Of a stretch of DNA of 64,000 bases, positions 12,138 through 22,002 are shown in pieces. The position numbers and the translations under genes were made by a program. The stretch lies in assembly GCA_037355855.1 (NCBI GenBank), contig CM074760.1, positions 2,782,501 through 2,846,500 on the forward strand. Reading direction: 5' to 3'. Numbering within the stretch: the stretch's first letter is position 1; every line of letters begins with the position of its first letter. The stretch is from Pseudo-nitzschia pungens (taxonomy: Eukaryota; Bacillariophyta; Bacillariophyceae; Bacillariales; Bacillariaceae). Under the pieces are notes generated by a model that saw nothing but the letters and a program-made list of their open reading frames with translations, searched no databases and had not been told where the DNA came from.

Positions 12138-15100
12138 TCAGTAGTAAAACATGTCTTTCTTCGGTCTCGAGCTGACATAAATACTCATCGATTGGCAACG
12201 TAAAAAGCTTTCAAGTATCAGATCAAAGTCGTCTAGCATCAGCGCAAGCGCGCTTGAATCGGTCTGTTTTCGACTGAAAAAAAGTTTTGAGGCCTTCTTG
12301 GCTCTACGGTTCTTGATCTCGAAGAATTTATCTTCGTCGAACAGTACCGTTGGTTCCACTGAAGGTCCATATGTTGGGGTCAATTCCTCAATCCAGTAAC
12401 AGCACGAAATAGTTCCTTCAAGTATTTCACCAATGAATGACCGCGCGGACAGTCGAAGCTTATCTAACCTTGCCGTTAAAGATTCCTCGTCGTTGTGTAT
12501 GTTCCCTGGCGTCGAAGTTTGTACAGATGGCTCGTCGCAGATCCACGACTCAGCGCGTAGGCTACTTCCGAATACAGTACCGAGGCCTTGTGCTAGATAG
12601 AGCACTTGAGAACGCAGGGCTCTTGCAGTGGCTTGAACATCAGCAGTTCCGCGACACATTTCGTTGTCTCGCCCAAAATCTGGAGCCAAGATTACTCGAC
12701 CCACGTCCAAGTCAACCAGAGTCACGTCTCGTGGAAGATTCCCAAGCAAATCCATACTGTCTGCATCTTCTGATGGGACTCCAAGAATGAATGGTGCAGG
12801 ATATTGAATCAAGTCATTAGCAAGCGCACCAGGTACCATTGGAACTAGTAAGTGACTCCATTTGAGAGGACGAAGTAACGTCGCTAGACCTACAGAGGCA
12901 GCATGTAGTACACTTCGTCTTCCTGAAGAGAAGATGATCTTCTGCTCCAAGAGTGCAGTTACGAAGAGTAGCGCTAGAGATGTAGGTGGCAAACAATCAG
13001 TAAGCTGTCTCAGTGCATGTGCTTCAAACATCGTTTCTTGTTCGCCAATTGGGCGTTCTATCCAAGGCTGACACGCTGCTTGCAAATATGGTCCAAGGAG
13101 GTCCTTCAGAATCGACCCTTCGTGATCTTGATAAGAGCATGCTCCAAGCAATTCGACGAGAGCACTGCATGTTGTTGACGATCTTGATTCATCGAGCGAA
13201 TGTCCAGGATGTCGAGAATAATCGAAGAAAAGTCTTGACAATGTATCTCGCATAGCAAAGATGACATTCCTTCGACTAACGAGTGCGATCCCAATCGATA
13301 CGGGTTTCGACTGATCTCGAAATTCTTCTTCTGCAACTCTTTCGACCCATGTTTTTTCTTGTAAATGTTGTTCATAAATAGGAACCTGAGATGAAATTTT
13401 GACCCTTCGTACATACGTCGCGCTTCCCTCCGTCGTATCCTTTTCAAACGAAATCGGCGAATTCCAATCTTTGTCATTTGTTGTGGACTTCTCTTCTTCA
13501 CTCACAAGCTTTGTCGTGATAATTGCGTGCTCTTTTCCGTCGGATGATATGCGCTGAAAACAAAGCGAAACTCCGTATAGAGCAGATTCAATGGCATCTC
13601 CCGAGGAACTGGAATCAGCGTTAGGAATGCTGAACGTTACAAGAGAAACTTCCCACCCATCGACGGTTACACGTCCGGAATCGACTAGTGATTGAAATGG
13701 TTTTGGTTTGGATGGTGGAACGAAAGCATAGCTTTCGAACGTAGCCGGTAGAACTTGCTCGGGTCGGAAGTCGTCATAGTCAGAATGATCACGGTCCAGT
13801 GCCACCGGCAGACAAGTGTAGCGTCGGATATCAGGTGAGTCTAGTCCAGGAACTGGCATTTGAGATGCCAGGTCGGTTCCTACTGACGACCCGAAGACCA
13901 CGGCCCAGTCTGCATTATGATAACTGCGCTCTTCTTCTTTCTTCGGCGTCACTTGATAGGGCTTGTGGGACGAGACACCACTTGGTAACTCGACCTTTCG
14001 AAGTAACCGTTTCAAGCACCCCTGCGGCAATACTGGTACTGACTGTGTCTTGTACCAGTATGGGTCACCACCAAGGACCTTGGCAAATTCGCCACATATC
14101 CACTCGTGGAATTTGTGGTCACGAAACTTGCTGTTGCTTTTTGCTGCGAAGTCGTACAGTATTTCATCTGCAAGAATCGCAGCGTTCTCCTCTAGTTTTG
14201 ACTTGAGTATCGAAGATGCACAAACACGTGTGTCCACGCCGGGCAACTCGTGATATTCTTTACTGGCTACCTCAAGGATCTTTCGAACTTTGTCATACAG
14301 ACCCTCAATTTCGGAGTTCCGTGTTGATAACTCTAGAGAATCGTCAAGGTACAAACTCCAAAATTTCTCCACCACCGTCAAAAACTTATCAGAAGTCGAC
14401 TCAGACAACGTCTCACCCTCCTTCATTGCAGATAGCATCGTTGGCAACAAGGTTCGTTTAATGAAAAGGGCACAGCAGATATCGTTTGTTGCTCCTAGTA
14501 GACGTCGATTCGGTTCATTTTCAATGGTAAAATCATACTCGCCACTGCACTCTTTTTCCATCCGACAAATCATGTAGAGTAGAATATAGGCGAAGGAGTT
14601 GTGTGCAGCAGCGGTGTCTTTCGCACTTTCTGTCCCTTTTGCCATCGCATCAATCATGTTTTTGAACGGTAGATTTACAAAGGGAGCGGTATCTCGAAGG
14701 TAAGCACGCATTCGCGAACAGTCGACAGAAGTCAAAAAGGATACAAAGGGAAGTCCGGACAAAGAGTCGACAATCGACTTCTGAAAGTCCAAAAACAAAT
14801 CCCGTGGGATAGATTGACTCTTGCCGCTCAAGGCAAACTCCAAATGACGAAGAGAAGAGTATGGCACAATCTGGTGAAAATCGAAGAGAGGTGGTTGAAT
14901 ACCGTTTCCTATCTTTGTGGGCAAAAAGAACTTGTAAGCTATTCTCGAGGCGACTTCACGAAGACGAGCGGGGGGTGTGACGTCGTACAAATCAAGAAAG
15001 GAAGCAAGCTCAAGAAAGAGCATGAGTTGTGCGCTGGGGGTCATGTTGCTTTGCTCTCGTCCGGTTCCTCCAGCATCATCAGACGTAAGCTTCTGCTCTT

Positions 15101-17114
15101 GATTGGAAAAATGTCTTGTTAAAAATGGTAATCTGCGACTGTCCAAGGCACAGACTAGAAATGCGTTTCTTGTGGCAGCTCGAAAGTTGCTATCCAAATC
15201 AAGGAGTTCACACATATCAGAAACGACAAAATTGTCCAAACATCGTAGATATGTATCATCGATGAACTCTTTGCGAACCGCCAGGCTTGGCCATGGCGGG
15301 CTAGTGTAAGCTTCTACGGTATCATTGGTTTCGATCAATACATCACAGATAGATTTGGTGATCTCAGATAGAATTGGGGTCTCACTCTTCTCTTCTTTTT
15401 CCGTCGTCGGAACCGCTGCTGATTCTTCATCGTTATTGTTGTCGTTGTTGTTACTGTTGTTTTTGTTGCTGCTGCCCATATTGGCACTGACAGTGTTCGG
15501 CGATGTGGAAACGCTCTTTTTCTCCTCATATAATCTACGGGCACGGTGCATCATGGCCACAGCGACGTCGATGAAGTTCACGCGCTCCAACGCAACTTGT
15601 GTTCCGGTGGCCAGAACTAAAACCGAAGGACGTTTCGCTTTCGCAATTTCAACGGGGATGTCTTTGATCGTTCCCTTGCGGAAATCTGTATCACCAAGTC
15701 GAACCATCAAATCACCGGAACGAATGAGTCCTGATTGTGCAGCTTGCCCTCCGTCCACAAGATAATCAACAAATATCCCACGATTCCTCAAGTAGCACTG
15801 CTTTAGATTGACTCCAAGCATACCTCTTCCTAACAGCATCGCAAATTCCCATGGTTCAAGTTTGTCGAGGATTTCTTGCATGTATTCTCCAGCGCGACTG
15901 TTCAAAATGAGAGTCATTTGAGAGGGTTCTGCAGGATTTCTTGCCTGTTCGTCTTCCTCGTTGAGATTGGCACTAGCCGCTATTCCCTTCGATATAACAT
16001 TCTTTGCTTTTCCAGAAACGTCCAGTGTATACCGACCACGAAAACTGGTGGCAACCGATTCGGCCATTGTCGTTGAAGCCTTTGAAAACGCCGCTCTCAT
16101 GCGTTCTCGTGACTCTGCGGCTATCGCGCTTCCTTTGGCTAATCCTTCGGGTTTTGGCAATGTTGTACTGTTGTCGTCCACGCTACTGTCGCTGTCATCA
16201 TCTTCTTCATCGTCGTCGTCGTCATCCAACAGGGATCCCGACGAGGCCAGTGAGGGTGTCCCTGGATCAGATGAAGGCATATTTTCTTCATGTGATTCTT
16301 TCAAGTTACCACCATCGGCACTACCCACCGTGACCTTTTCGCTATTACTGTTCTTAGTGTCTCTCGCTTTTTCCTCCTTGGTTTTGTCAGTGCTCGCTGT
16401 GCGTGACGTCATTTGGGAAGCAAAGCGGGACCCCAAGCCAATGGATGGCATAGCTGAAGACAACGAATTTGCTTGGAACACTCGTTTCGCGTATTCCGAT
16501 GCCTGCTTGGCGTTTTCTTGTAGGACCGGGGCCTGAGTGTTCAGTTTTTCGTTGGCATTCTTTCTCCAAGTAGAAAAACGATTCATCAGGATTTGTGCAC
16601 CCTTCGATTGACCGATCGCTGGAGTGCTGTTGCTGCTGCGGCTGCTTTTGATCCCATTGTCAACGTTACTACTTTGGTTGTCGTGAATTTTCTTCTCGTC
16701 GGTCTCCGCATTAATCCCGTCACCCTCCCGTGGGTAGTCATTACTTTCGATTGTTGTGTTCAATGATTCATCAGCTTTACCTTTTGTTTCGGTTGTTTCA
16801 TTGCCAGCGGTTTCATCAGTGGAGGTTGCGGTCGGGTTCACTGCATCAGTACCAGTCACTGCATCAGTACCACTAACTGCATTTCCCGTTGAATGTTCTC
16901 CGTCATCTTTTTTGGGAGGCAATAAATCCTTCTCTTCCGCACCTACTCGTGCATCCTCATTGGAAGGATCCTCCTTTGTCGGAGCAACGTGATAGATTTC
17001 CTCGTCATTGACTACACTGGATGGTGTTGTGACTGCAGCGTTTGTTCCCTCGTCACTGGTGACAGAAGGAGAAGGGAGGCCTGTATCTTGATTCTTTCCC
17101 GTTGATCCTTCCAT
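12138..17114 (-). CDS. Large PDZ / RGS-like / DENN domain protein
   Basis: A 1658-residue uninterrupted frame. Residues 1-370 are disordered and acidic, with Asp runs around 290-310. Residues about 400-500 form a PDZ-like domain (PWEFAMLLGRGMLGVNL, GIFVDYLVDGGQAAQSGL, GDLMVRLGD). Residues about 600-760 resemble an RGS-type helical bundle (FDLL-like DNFVVSDMCELLDLDSNFRAA, LMLFLELASFLDLYDV). The C-terminal half is a DENN module, clearest in the central part: LALLFVTALLEQKIIFSS, then HAASVGLATLLRPLKWSHLLVPMVP and FILGVPS. DENN proteins are usually Rab guanine-nucleotide exchange factors acting at membranes. A pyrimidine-rich stretch (17145-17216) lies just upstream of the start. The DENN call is firm; PDZ and RGS are by pattern only. 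Confidence 0.85.
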   Translation of the reverse strand: MEGSTGKNQDTGLPSPSVTSDEGTNAAVTTPSSVVNDEEIYHVAPTKEDPSNEDARVGAEEKDLLPPKKDDGEHSTGNAVSGTDAVTGTDAVNPTATSTDETAGNETTETKGKADESLNTTIESNDYPREGDGINAETDEKKIHDNQSSNVDNGIKSSRSSNSTPAIGQSKGAQILMNRFSTWRKNANEKLNTQAPVLQENAKQASEYAKRVFQANSLSSAMPSIGLGSRFASQMTSRTASTDKTKEEKARDTKNSNSEKVTVGSADGGNLKESHEENMPSSDPGTPSLASSGSLLDDDDDDEEDDDSDSSVDDNSTTLPKPEGLAKGSAIAAESRERMRAAFSKASTTMAESVATSFRGRYTLDVSGKAKNVISKGIAASANLNEEDEQARNPAEPSQMTLILNSRAGEYMQEILDKLEPWEFAMLLGRGMLGVNLKQCYLRNRGIFVDYLVDGGQAAQSGLIRSGDLMVRLGDTDFRKGTIKDIPVEIAKAKRPSVLVLATGTQVALERVNFIDVAVAMMHRARRLYEEKKSVSTSPNTVSANMGSSNKNNSNNNDNNNDEESAAVPTTEKEEKSETPILSEITKSICDVLIETNDTVEAYTSPPWPSLAVRKEFIDDTYLRCLDNFVVSDMCELLDLDSNFRAATRNAFLVCALDSRRLPFLTRHFSNQEQKLTSDDAGGTGREQSNMTPSAQLMLFLELASFLDLYDVTPPARLREVASRIAYKFFLPTKIGNGIQPPLFDFHQIVPYSSLRHLEFALSGKSQSIPRDLFLDFQKSIVDSLSGLPFVSFLTSVDCSRMRAYLRDTAPFVNLPFKNMIDAMAKGTESAKDTAAAHNSFAYILLYMICRMEKECSGEYDFTIENEPNRRLLGATNDICCALFIKRTLLPTMLSAMKEGETLSESTSDKFLTVVEKFWSLYLDDSLELSTRNSEIEGLYDKVRKILEVASKEYHELPGVDTRVCASSILKSKLEENAAILADEILYDFAAKSNSKFRDHKFHEWICGEFAKVLGGDPYWYKTQSVPVLPQGCLKRLLRKVELPSGVSSHKPYQVTPKKEEERSYHNADWAVVFGSSVGTDLASQMPVPGLDSPDIRRYTCLPVALDRDHSDYDDFRPEQVLPATFESYAFVPPSKPKPFQSLVDSGRVTVDGWEVSLVTFSIPNADSSSSGDAIESALYGVSLCFQRISSDGKEHAIITTKLVSEEEKSTTNDKDWNSPISFEKDTTEGSATYVRRVKISSQVPIYEQHLQEKTWVERVAEEEFRDQSKPVSIGIALVSRRNVIFAMRDTLSRLFFDYSRHPGHSLDESRSSTTCSALVELLGACSYQDHEGSILKDLLGPYLQAACQPWIERPIGEQETMFEAHALRQLTDCLPPTSLALLFVTALLEQKIIFSSGRRSVLHAASVGLATLLRPLKWSHLLVPMVPGALANDLIQYPAPFILGVPSEDADSMDLLGNLPRDVTLVDLDVGRVILAPDFGRDNEMCRGTADVQATARALRSQVLYLAQGLGTVFGSSLRAESWICDEPSVQTSTPGNIHNDEESLTARLDKLRLSARSFIGEILEGTISCCYWIEELTPTYGPSVEPTVLFDEDKFFEIKNRRAKKASKLFFSRKQTDSSALALMLDDFDLILESFLRCQSMSIYVSSRPKKDMFYY

Positions 17115-18005
17115 TTTAGTTCAATTATATATCCGACGGTTTCTGTTCTTTTTTTCCTCTCTCTCTCTTCTCTGTAGCTCTGTGATCTCTCTGTCTTTCT
17201 CTCTTTCTATCTCTTAGCCATCCGTTCACAGTTACTTGTGTAAGGAAAAGCATTGTTTGCAGGATTTAACGTCCAAGAACAATGAGAGGAAAGGATTTTG
17301 ATTGAAAAGTTACGCGCCTGCTCGACGTTCCTAAACTTCATCCACGAACTCAGTTTGTGTGTAAAAAAATAATACTACGGTAGGTACACGTACATGGTAC
17401 GTGTACGAGAACCAGTACGAATGCAATACGACGACATTATTTTTTACCGTTATAATTACGGTTAAACTTACTATCGTGTACTACGTAATTCCTATCAGCT
17501 GTCCCCCGGTTTCCGTAGAAATTAGTAGTTGAGGATGTAGAACCGGGGGACAGCTGATAGGAATTTTGTAGTATACGAAGTAAACCTTAATTACTCGTAG
17601 TATTTACAGTATTTTTTCCTTCGTTTCTTACAAATGCTGAGACGCGCTCACACGGAACGCGATGAAATTTTCGAAAAAAATGACGAGCGAAAGGGATCCG
17701 TCGTCCCGCATCAAAATCTGAATACAAGTAACTTACCGGTACAAGTGCGAGTGCGTACCAGGTACGTAAAGTCCTCGTGGCAGAAAACGACTAACCTTCC
17801 TACAAACGCTTCATACCGGTAACTTACCGGTGCGAAACAGGAATCCATAATTCTATTCGAGCTCTACACATAGTTTTAGTATCATATCTTCTGCAACTGC
17901 CCTAATCAATGAAATTGGAGGAATGAACCTTCTCAAGTTCAACGATTCTACCAGCAATAACTAGCGATGGAAAACGCCGTGGTAATTTCGTCAACGTAGC
18001 TATAT
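17115..18005. other. Intergenic region with a long hairpin
   Basis: About 890 bp between the start of the DENN gene and the end of the membrane-protein gene. It contains a CT-rich tract (17145-17216), dense GTAC/ACCGGT words (17380-17420, 17740-17830) and a long inverted repeat described separately. No coding sequence was recognised; the open frame 17634-17822 is short and lacks domains. Confidence 0.5.
17487..17565. repeat. Perfect 25-bp inverted repeat (hairpin)
   Basis: Arms at 17487-17511 and 17541-17565 are exact reverse complements, with a 29-nt loop. The pairing continues outward with a few mismatches and one bulge to about 17466 and 17588, giving arms of about 45-50 nt. The core of each arm contains CAGCTG next to a C5GG/CCG5 block. 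It could be a foldback (MITE-like) element or a hairpin RNA precursor. Confidence 0.85.
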
Positions 18006-20786
18006 TTATATTGCGCTGTTCACACTGACTTCCGGAAACGAAGACGTGGAACTATAGTGCCCGTTACTACCTACCGGTATTGCTACCTTGGATTTCGACT
18101 TGAGGCTAGGCATATCAACCAAATCCGGATTCCGTAGCAAGCGCTCGGGGATATCGAGGGCGATATCGTCCCCTTCTACCGATCCTCCACTCGAATCGGA
18201 ATTCTCCCTCCAGGGATTAGAATTTTGACGGCCCACTGGACCGGTGTGATTGTGACGTTCCAGCGTGAAACTTGTCATTTCTACCTCCCGTGAAGGTGTA
18301 GAGCTATTTTTTCGTTGTTTGTGAAGGGGGTTTGGGGGCAAAGGATCAGGTGACATGGGTGGAATCCCATTTTCTCCCATGTCACCATCGTCGTCTTTGT
18401 AAGGTTTATCAACAATCACGTCCTGAATGCCGTCTTGATTGTTGAGAGCAGAATACGACGATCGCCGACCACCCATGCTGATTGGAATACCACTTTCTCC
18501 AAAAAAGAAGTGTGACCCCGACTGAACGCCCGATATTGACTGGCCTTCGTAGTCGTGTTTGCGAGGATTGAAGTACCAACGTTGGCATTTGTAAATGGCC
18601 TCGATGTAGTGCTTTCCCATCTGTTGACAAATTAATAACACTGTCAGGAAGAGGAGAAAAACAATTGAAAGAGCGAGGGTCCAATCCAAGGCATCCCCAC
18701 CTGCACTGGAACCCGAAAGCAGCGTTGCTGCATTGGGTAGCTCCCGATTTAGCTTCACAATCTCCAAGTATGGACTCGTCAACTCTAGTTTGTAGTACGA
18801 TGATGGGTCTCGAAACAAGTAAATACCGGTGTTGGTGGTTCCGTTTCCATCAGTCGACGATATTTCATACCTCGGATTAGAAAAACAGGTCGAAATTATT
18901 GTGCTCATCATCGCCCCATCTCCGCTCAAAAGACTGTCTCTTGCTGCTTGGGATGCCGCACTTGAGGTTGCATCCGCTGCAGCTTGAGCGGCATCTGCCG
19001 CAGCTTGGGCAGCGTCTGCAGCCTTTGTCTCCCCTTCTGTTTGCGCTGCAATCTTCGCATCGTCTGCCGCTTTCTGTGCATCGTAGGCGGCGTTTTGGGC
19101 CTTCTCGACGTCTTGTATAGATCCGGACGGGACCGGCGTTGGTGAGATTGTCGAAGACGGTTCATCAATACCTGTTTCAAATGTTGAAGCAGTTTCCTGA
19201 TTTGAACTTGAAGGGAGGGGGTTCGACGGCAGCTGTGATATTTCTTCTGATGCTTCTGTTTCCGGATCGGGGTTCTCCTCGTCATCCTGCTCAAGCGCTG
19301 AAGGTGAATTATCACCCGAATTTTCAATTTCAGCTTCTTCTGAGTCTTCATCGATTACTTCAGCGTCATCGCCATTGTCATCGCGATCATCATTACTATC
19401 ATCAACTTCGCCTTCATCCTCGTCTATATCCTCCATTTCGTCTTGATAGCCGCCATCCTCACCAACTTCGCCTTCACCCTCGTCCATATTATCAATTTCG
19501 TCTTGATCGTCGCCATCCTCACCAACTTCGCTTTCACCCTCGTCCATATTATCAATTTCGTCTAGAACATCGCCTTCGTCAACGACTTCGCCTTCGTCCT
19601 CGTCCATAGCCTCGGTTTCGTCTTGATCGTCACGATCCTCATCAACTTCGCCTTCACCCACGTCCATGTTATCAACTTCATCTAGAACGTCGCTTTTGTC
19701 AACGATTTCGCCTTCACCCTCGTCCATAGCCTCAGTTTCGTCTTGATCGTCACGATACTCATCAACTTCGCCTTCACCCTCGTCAACATCCGCAGGTTTA
19801 CGTGGATGGTTGCCGTTCTTTGCGTCGTTATCACTACGTAATGCTAACTGTCTGATGCCATTGTTGGTTTCATTTTCCTTGTTGTCCATGGCAGAGGCAG
19901 GTTGCTGATTTCTGGTAGACAAATAGGCCCCATAGTTGTTACTAGCAATCGATTCCATACAGTCGTAGAGTTTTTGGTAAAAGGTAGCGGCAGCTTGCGT
20001 CACAGATTGATCGGGAAATACCTTGGTGACAGATTTCACATACAAGCGGGCTTCGTAGATGGAAGGTGGCAAAATCGGCTCAATTTCCACTCCCAACCGT
20101 GCTAAATGAGACCATACGAACCAAGCAAAATCCTTCGACGAGGAGGATCGCAAGAGTTGCTTTCCCTTGTCCGAATAGACGGCGAAAGGTTGGTATATTG
20201 TTCGCTTTTCGGTGTACTCGACAGCCTCGTGAAGAAGTTTGTTGAGAACTGCTCCCGTCATACTCGCCATGTAGTGCGAACTCCGAAAGTTTTCTGCCAC
20301 AATCTTTTGGGTAAAATACACCTTGCCAACGTTGTCCCATGCCAGATAGGAGGAGGATTCATCGTTTCCGTGGACAATGGGCGTGGCTTCATCGCTTAAT
20401 AAAGGTCCCAATCGAGCAGGCCCGTATTCTAGGGTCAGTTCCATGGGCGTTTTGACATTGTAGGGGTTCTTGAGGTCGGATGCCGTCGGTCGAAATCGTA
20501 TGCCAATGGTCATCTTTTGCACCGTAATGGTTGAATCAGCAATTCCGTGAAGTGGTGCCGACCGGACCAGAGAATAGCACTCAAGAACATCACTGGCGTC
20601 AAGACCATGGGTGAGACTCGTGATGACGTTCCTATTCAAAACTCGCGGCGTTTCCAAAGGTGGTATGTTCTTGTTCTCCACGCCACCAGTGGATGCCTTG
20701 TCTGGTTCTTCCACGGATTGGAGCCCCCCTGCAGCATGTCTACCCCGCTTCGAGCTTGTTCTTTTACTCCGGTTCGTAATAGTCAT
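18006..20786 (-). CDS. Single-pass membrane protein with 20-residue acidic tandem repeat, unknown function
   Basis: 926 residues, one exon. The N-terminal 290 residues look globular (MELTLEYGPARLGPLL, VGKVYFTQKIVAENF, FAWFVWSHLARLGVEIEPILPP) but match no family I know. Residues about 320-480 are a tandem repeat of roughly 20 residues of the type MDEGEGEVGEDGDDQDEIDN, encoded by a 60-bp DNA repeat. An Ala/Asp-rich heptad-like stretch (AQKAADDAKIAA, DAAQAAADAAQAA) follows, suggesting a coiled coil. One transmembrane helix is evident near residue 720 (WTLALSIVFLLFLTVLLIC), with a roughly 180-residue Ser-rich tail. I see no clear signal peptide, so topology is uncertain. A diatom surface or vesicle protein is possible, but no function can be assigned. 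Confidence 0.7.
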   Translation of the reverse strand: MTITNRSKRTSSKRGRHAAGGLQSVEEPDKASTGGVENKNIPPLETPRVLNRNVITSLTHGLDASDVLECYSLVRSAPLHGIADSTITVQKMTIGIRFRPTASDLKNPYNVKTPMELTLEYGPARLGPLLSDEATPIVHGNDESSSYLAWDNVGKVYFTQKIVAENFRSSHYMASMTGAVLNKLLHEAVEYTEKRTIYQPFAVYSDKGKQLLRSSSSKDFAWFVWSHLARLGVEIEPILPPSIYEARLYVKSVTKVFPDQSVTQAAATFYQKLYDCMESIASNNYGAYLSTRNQQPASAMDNKENETNNGIRQLALRSDNDAKNGNHPRKPADVDEGEGEVDEYRDDQDETEAMDEGEGEIVDKSDVLDEVDNMDVGEGEVDEDRDDQDETEAMDEDEGEVVDEGDVLDEIDNMDEGESEVGEDGDDQDEIDNMDEGEGEVGEDGGYQDEMEDIDEDEGEVDDSNDDRDDNGDDAEVIDEDSEEAEIENSGDNSPSALEQDDEENPDPETEASEEISQLPSNPLPSSSNQETASTFETGIDEPSSTISPTPVPSGSIQDVEKAQNAAYDAQKAADDAKIAAQTEGETKAADAAQAAADAAQAAADATSSAASQAARDSLLSGDGAMMSTIISTCFSNPRYEISSTDGNGTTNTGIYLFRDPSSYYKLELTSPYLEIVKLNRELPNAATLLSGSSAGGDALDWTLALSIVFLLFLTVLLICQQMGKHYIEAIYKCQRWYFNPRKHDYEGQSISGVQSGSHFFFGESGIPISMGGRRSSYSALNNQDGIQDVIVDKPYKDDDGDMGENGIPPMSPDPLPPNPLHKQRKNSSTPSREVEMTSFTLERHNHTGPVGRQNSNPWRENSDSSGGSVEGDDIALDIPERLLRNPDLVDMPSLKSKSKVAIPVGSNGHYSSTSSFPEVSVNSAI
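19385..19790 (-). repeat. 60-bp coding tandem repeat
   Basis: Six to seven imperfect 60-bp copies inside the 18006-20786 gene, each encoding about 20 acidic residues (DEGEGEV ... DDQDE ... MDE). The period is an exact multiple of three, so the frame is kept, and the copies differ mainly by substitutions. Confidence 0.8.
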
Positions 20787-22002
20787 ATTGCTTGGTTTGC
20801 AGTGTGTCGATTAGTTCGATTGGACCGATCTGGTTCCATTTGAGATCGTCGTGAGAACACCAGAACTTTGCAGCAGGATGTCAAACTTGCGATAATTCAA
20901 TTTTGACTCCAACCGTTGCGGTGATGGATCGAACCAAGAATGCTGTATGGCACTATCCCTTGTCTTTGGATACGAGAATCAAAAAGTCAAAGATTTAACG
21001 GGGACAAATCTGGAAGGCGGAAGCCCAATGATTTGTACTTTGTGCCAAGTCACTGCCGAACACTATCGTTGCGGCTACTAGCCCAAAAGAATAAATCTAG
21101 TAGCCAGCGAAGAAGTGTTAGTATTGTCCTCGTACTCGCATCGAATGCTTCCGGCACAAAAGTTGTCGGTGTGAACGTGGTTTTGTGTTTTGTGTCGGTT
21201 ACGATGACCCCCGAGCGATCAACTCAGACTAAGGCCTACACAAAAACGTGTAGATTACTGTACGGTACGCGCTCATGGTCCATAGTTGTACGGTGAGTTA
21301 ACCTTAGCGGTAGGTAAGACCAAAATGCAAAATACGGCTCACGATGGACTCGAGGAGTTTGCTCGTACATTCTGTATGAAATACATCAGCGTATCGGTAT
21401 GTACGAGTATGGTAGCATCATCATTACATCATCATGAAGGTCCATCACCCATCATCGTTCATCAAACTGAAAACTTTCGTACGGTAAGGTTAGAACTAAT
21501 AAATCACGAGATGTAAATTGAAAAAAATAATCTGCAATGCGTCTCTAGTAACTGCTTCGTACTTTGTACGATGCGTTCGTACGAGCACCTACGAGTAAGA
21601 TCTTACCAGGATGTATGAAGCAACAACATCCAGTAATCTTCTGAAGAGTATATAGATTCATCATTGATGCAATCGTGAACGGTATCAGTTTGGATTATCT
21701 TCAGTAGTTGCAATGGCTCAAGAGAACGGCGAGTCCTCTGCAATACGATATTATTTTCTTGCTAAGCTGCAGGAGGCAGTAGGTTTGTAGAGACATAGTC
21801 AAAAATGGATCGTTTGGAACATCAGCTAGTGAGGTGACCATGAAAGCATCGCCCTCATCACGATCGGACTTCATTGAGTCGGATGATATTGGTTAATATA
21901 CTGCATTCCTCTCCTATGAAATTCAAAACTCATTGACTGACAAAAATGAATGTGCTACGGGGTTGTAGTGGACGTAGTTGCTAGCATATTCCTCTTACTG
22001 CC
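20787..22002. other. Intergenic region, no gene recognised
   Basis: About 1.2 kb between the 5' end of the membrane-protein gene and the 3' end of VDE. Open frames at 20940-21296 and 21286-21516 show no domain. It holds an ATC/CAT-rich patch (21416-21460) and many TAC/GTA words, including the exact palindrome GTAAGATCTTAC at 21595-21606. Confidence 0.45.

Noticed and set aside
20940..21516. Two plus-strand open frames upstream of the membrane-protein gene
   Set aside because: No recognisable motif or splice context; the composition resembles the surrounding intergenic DNA.
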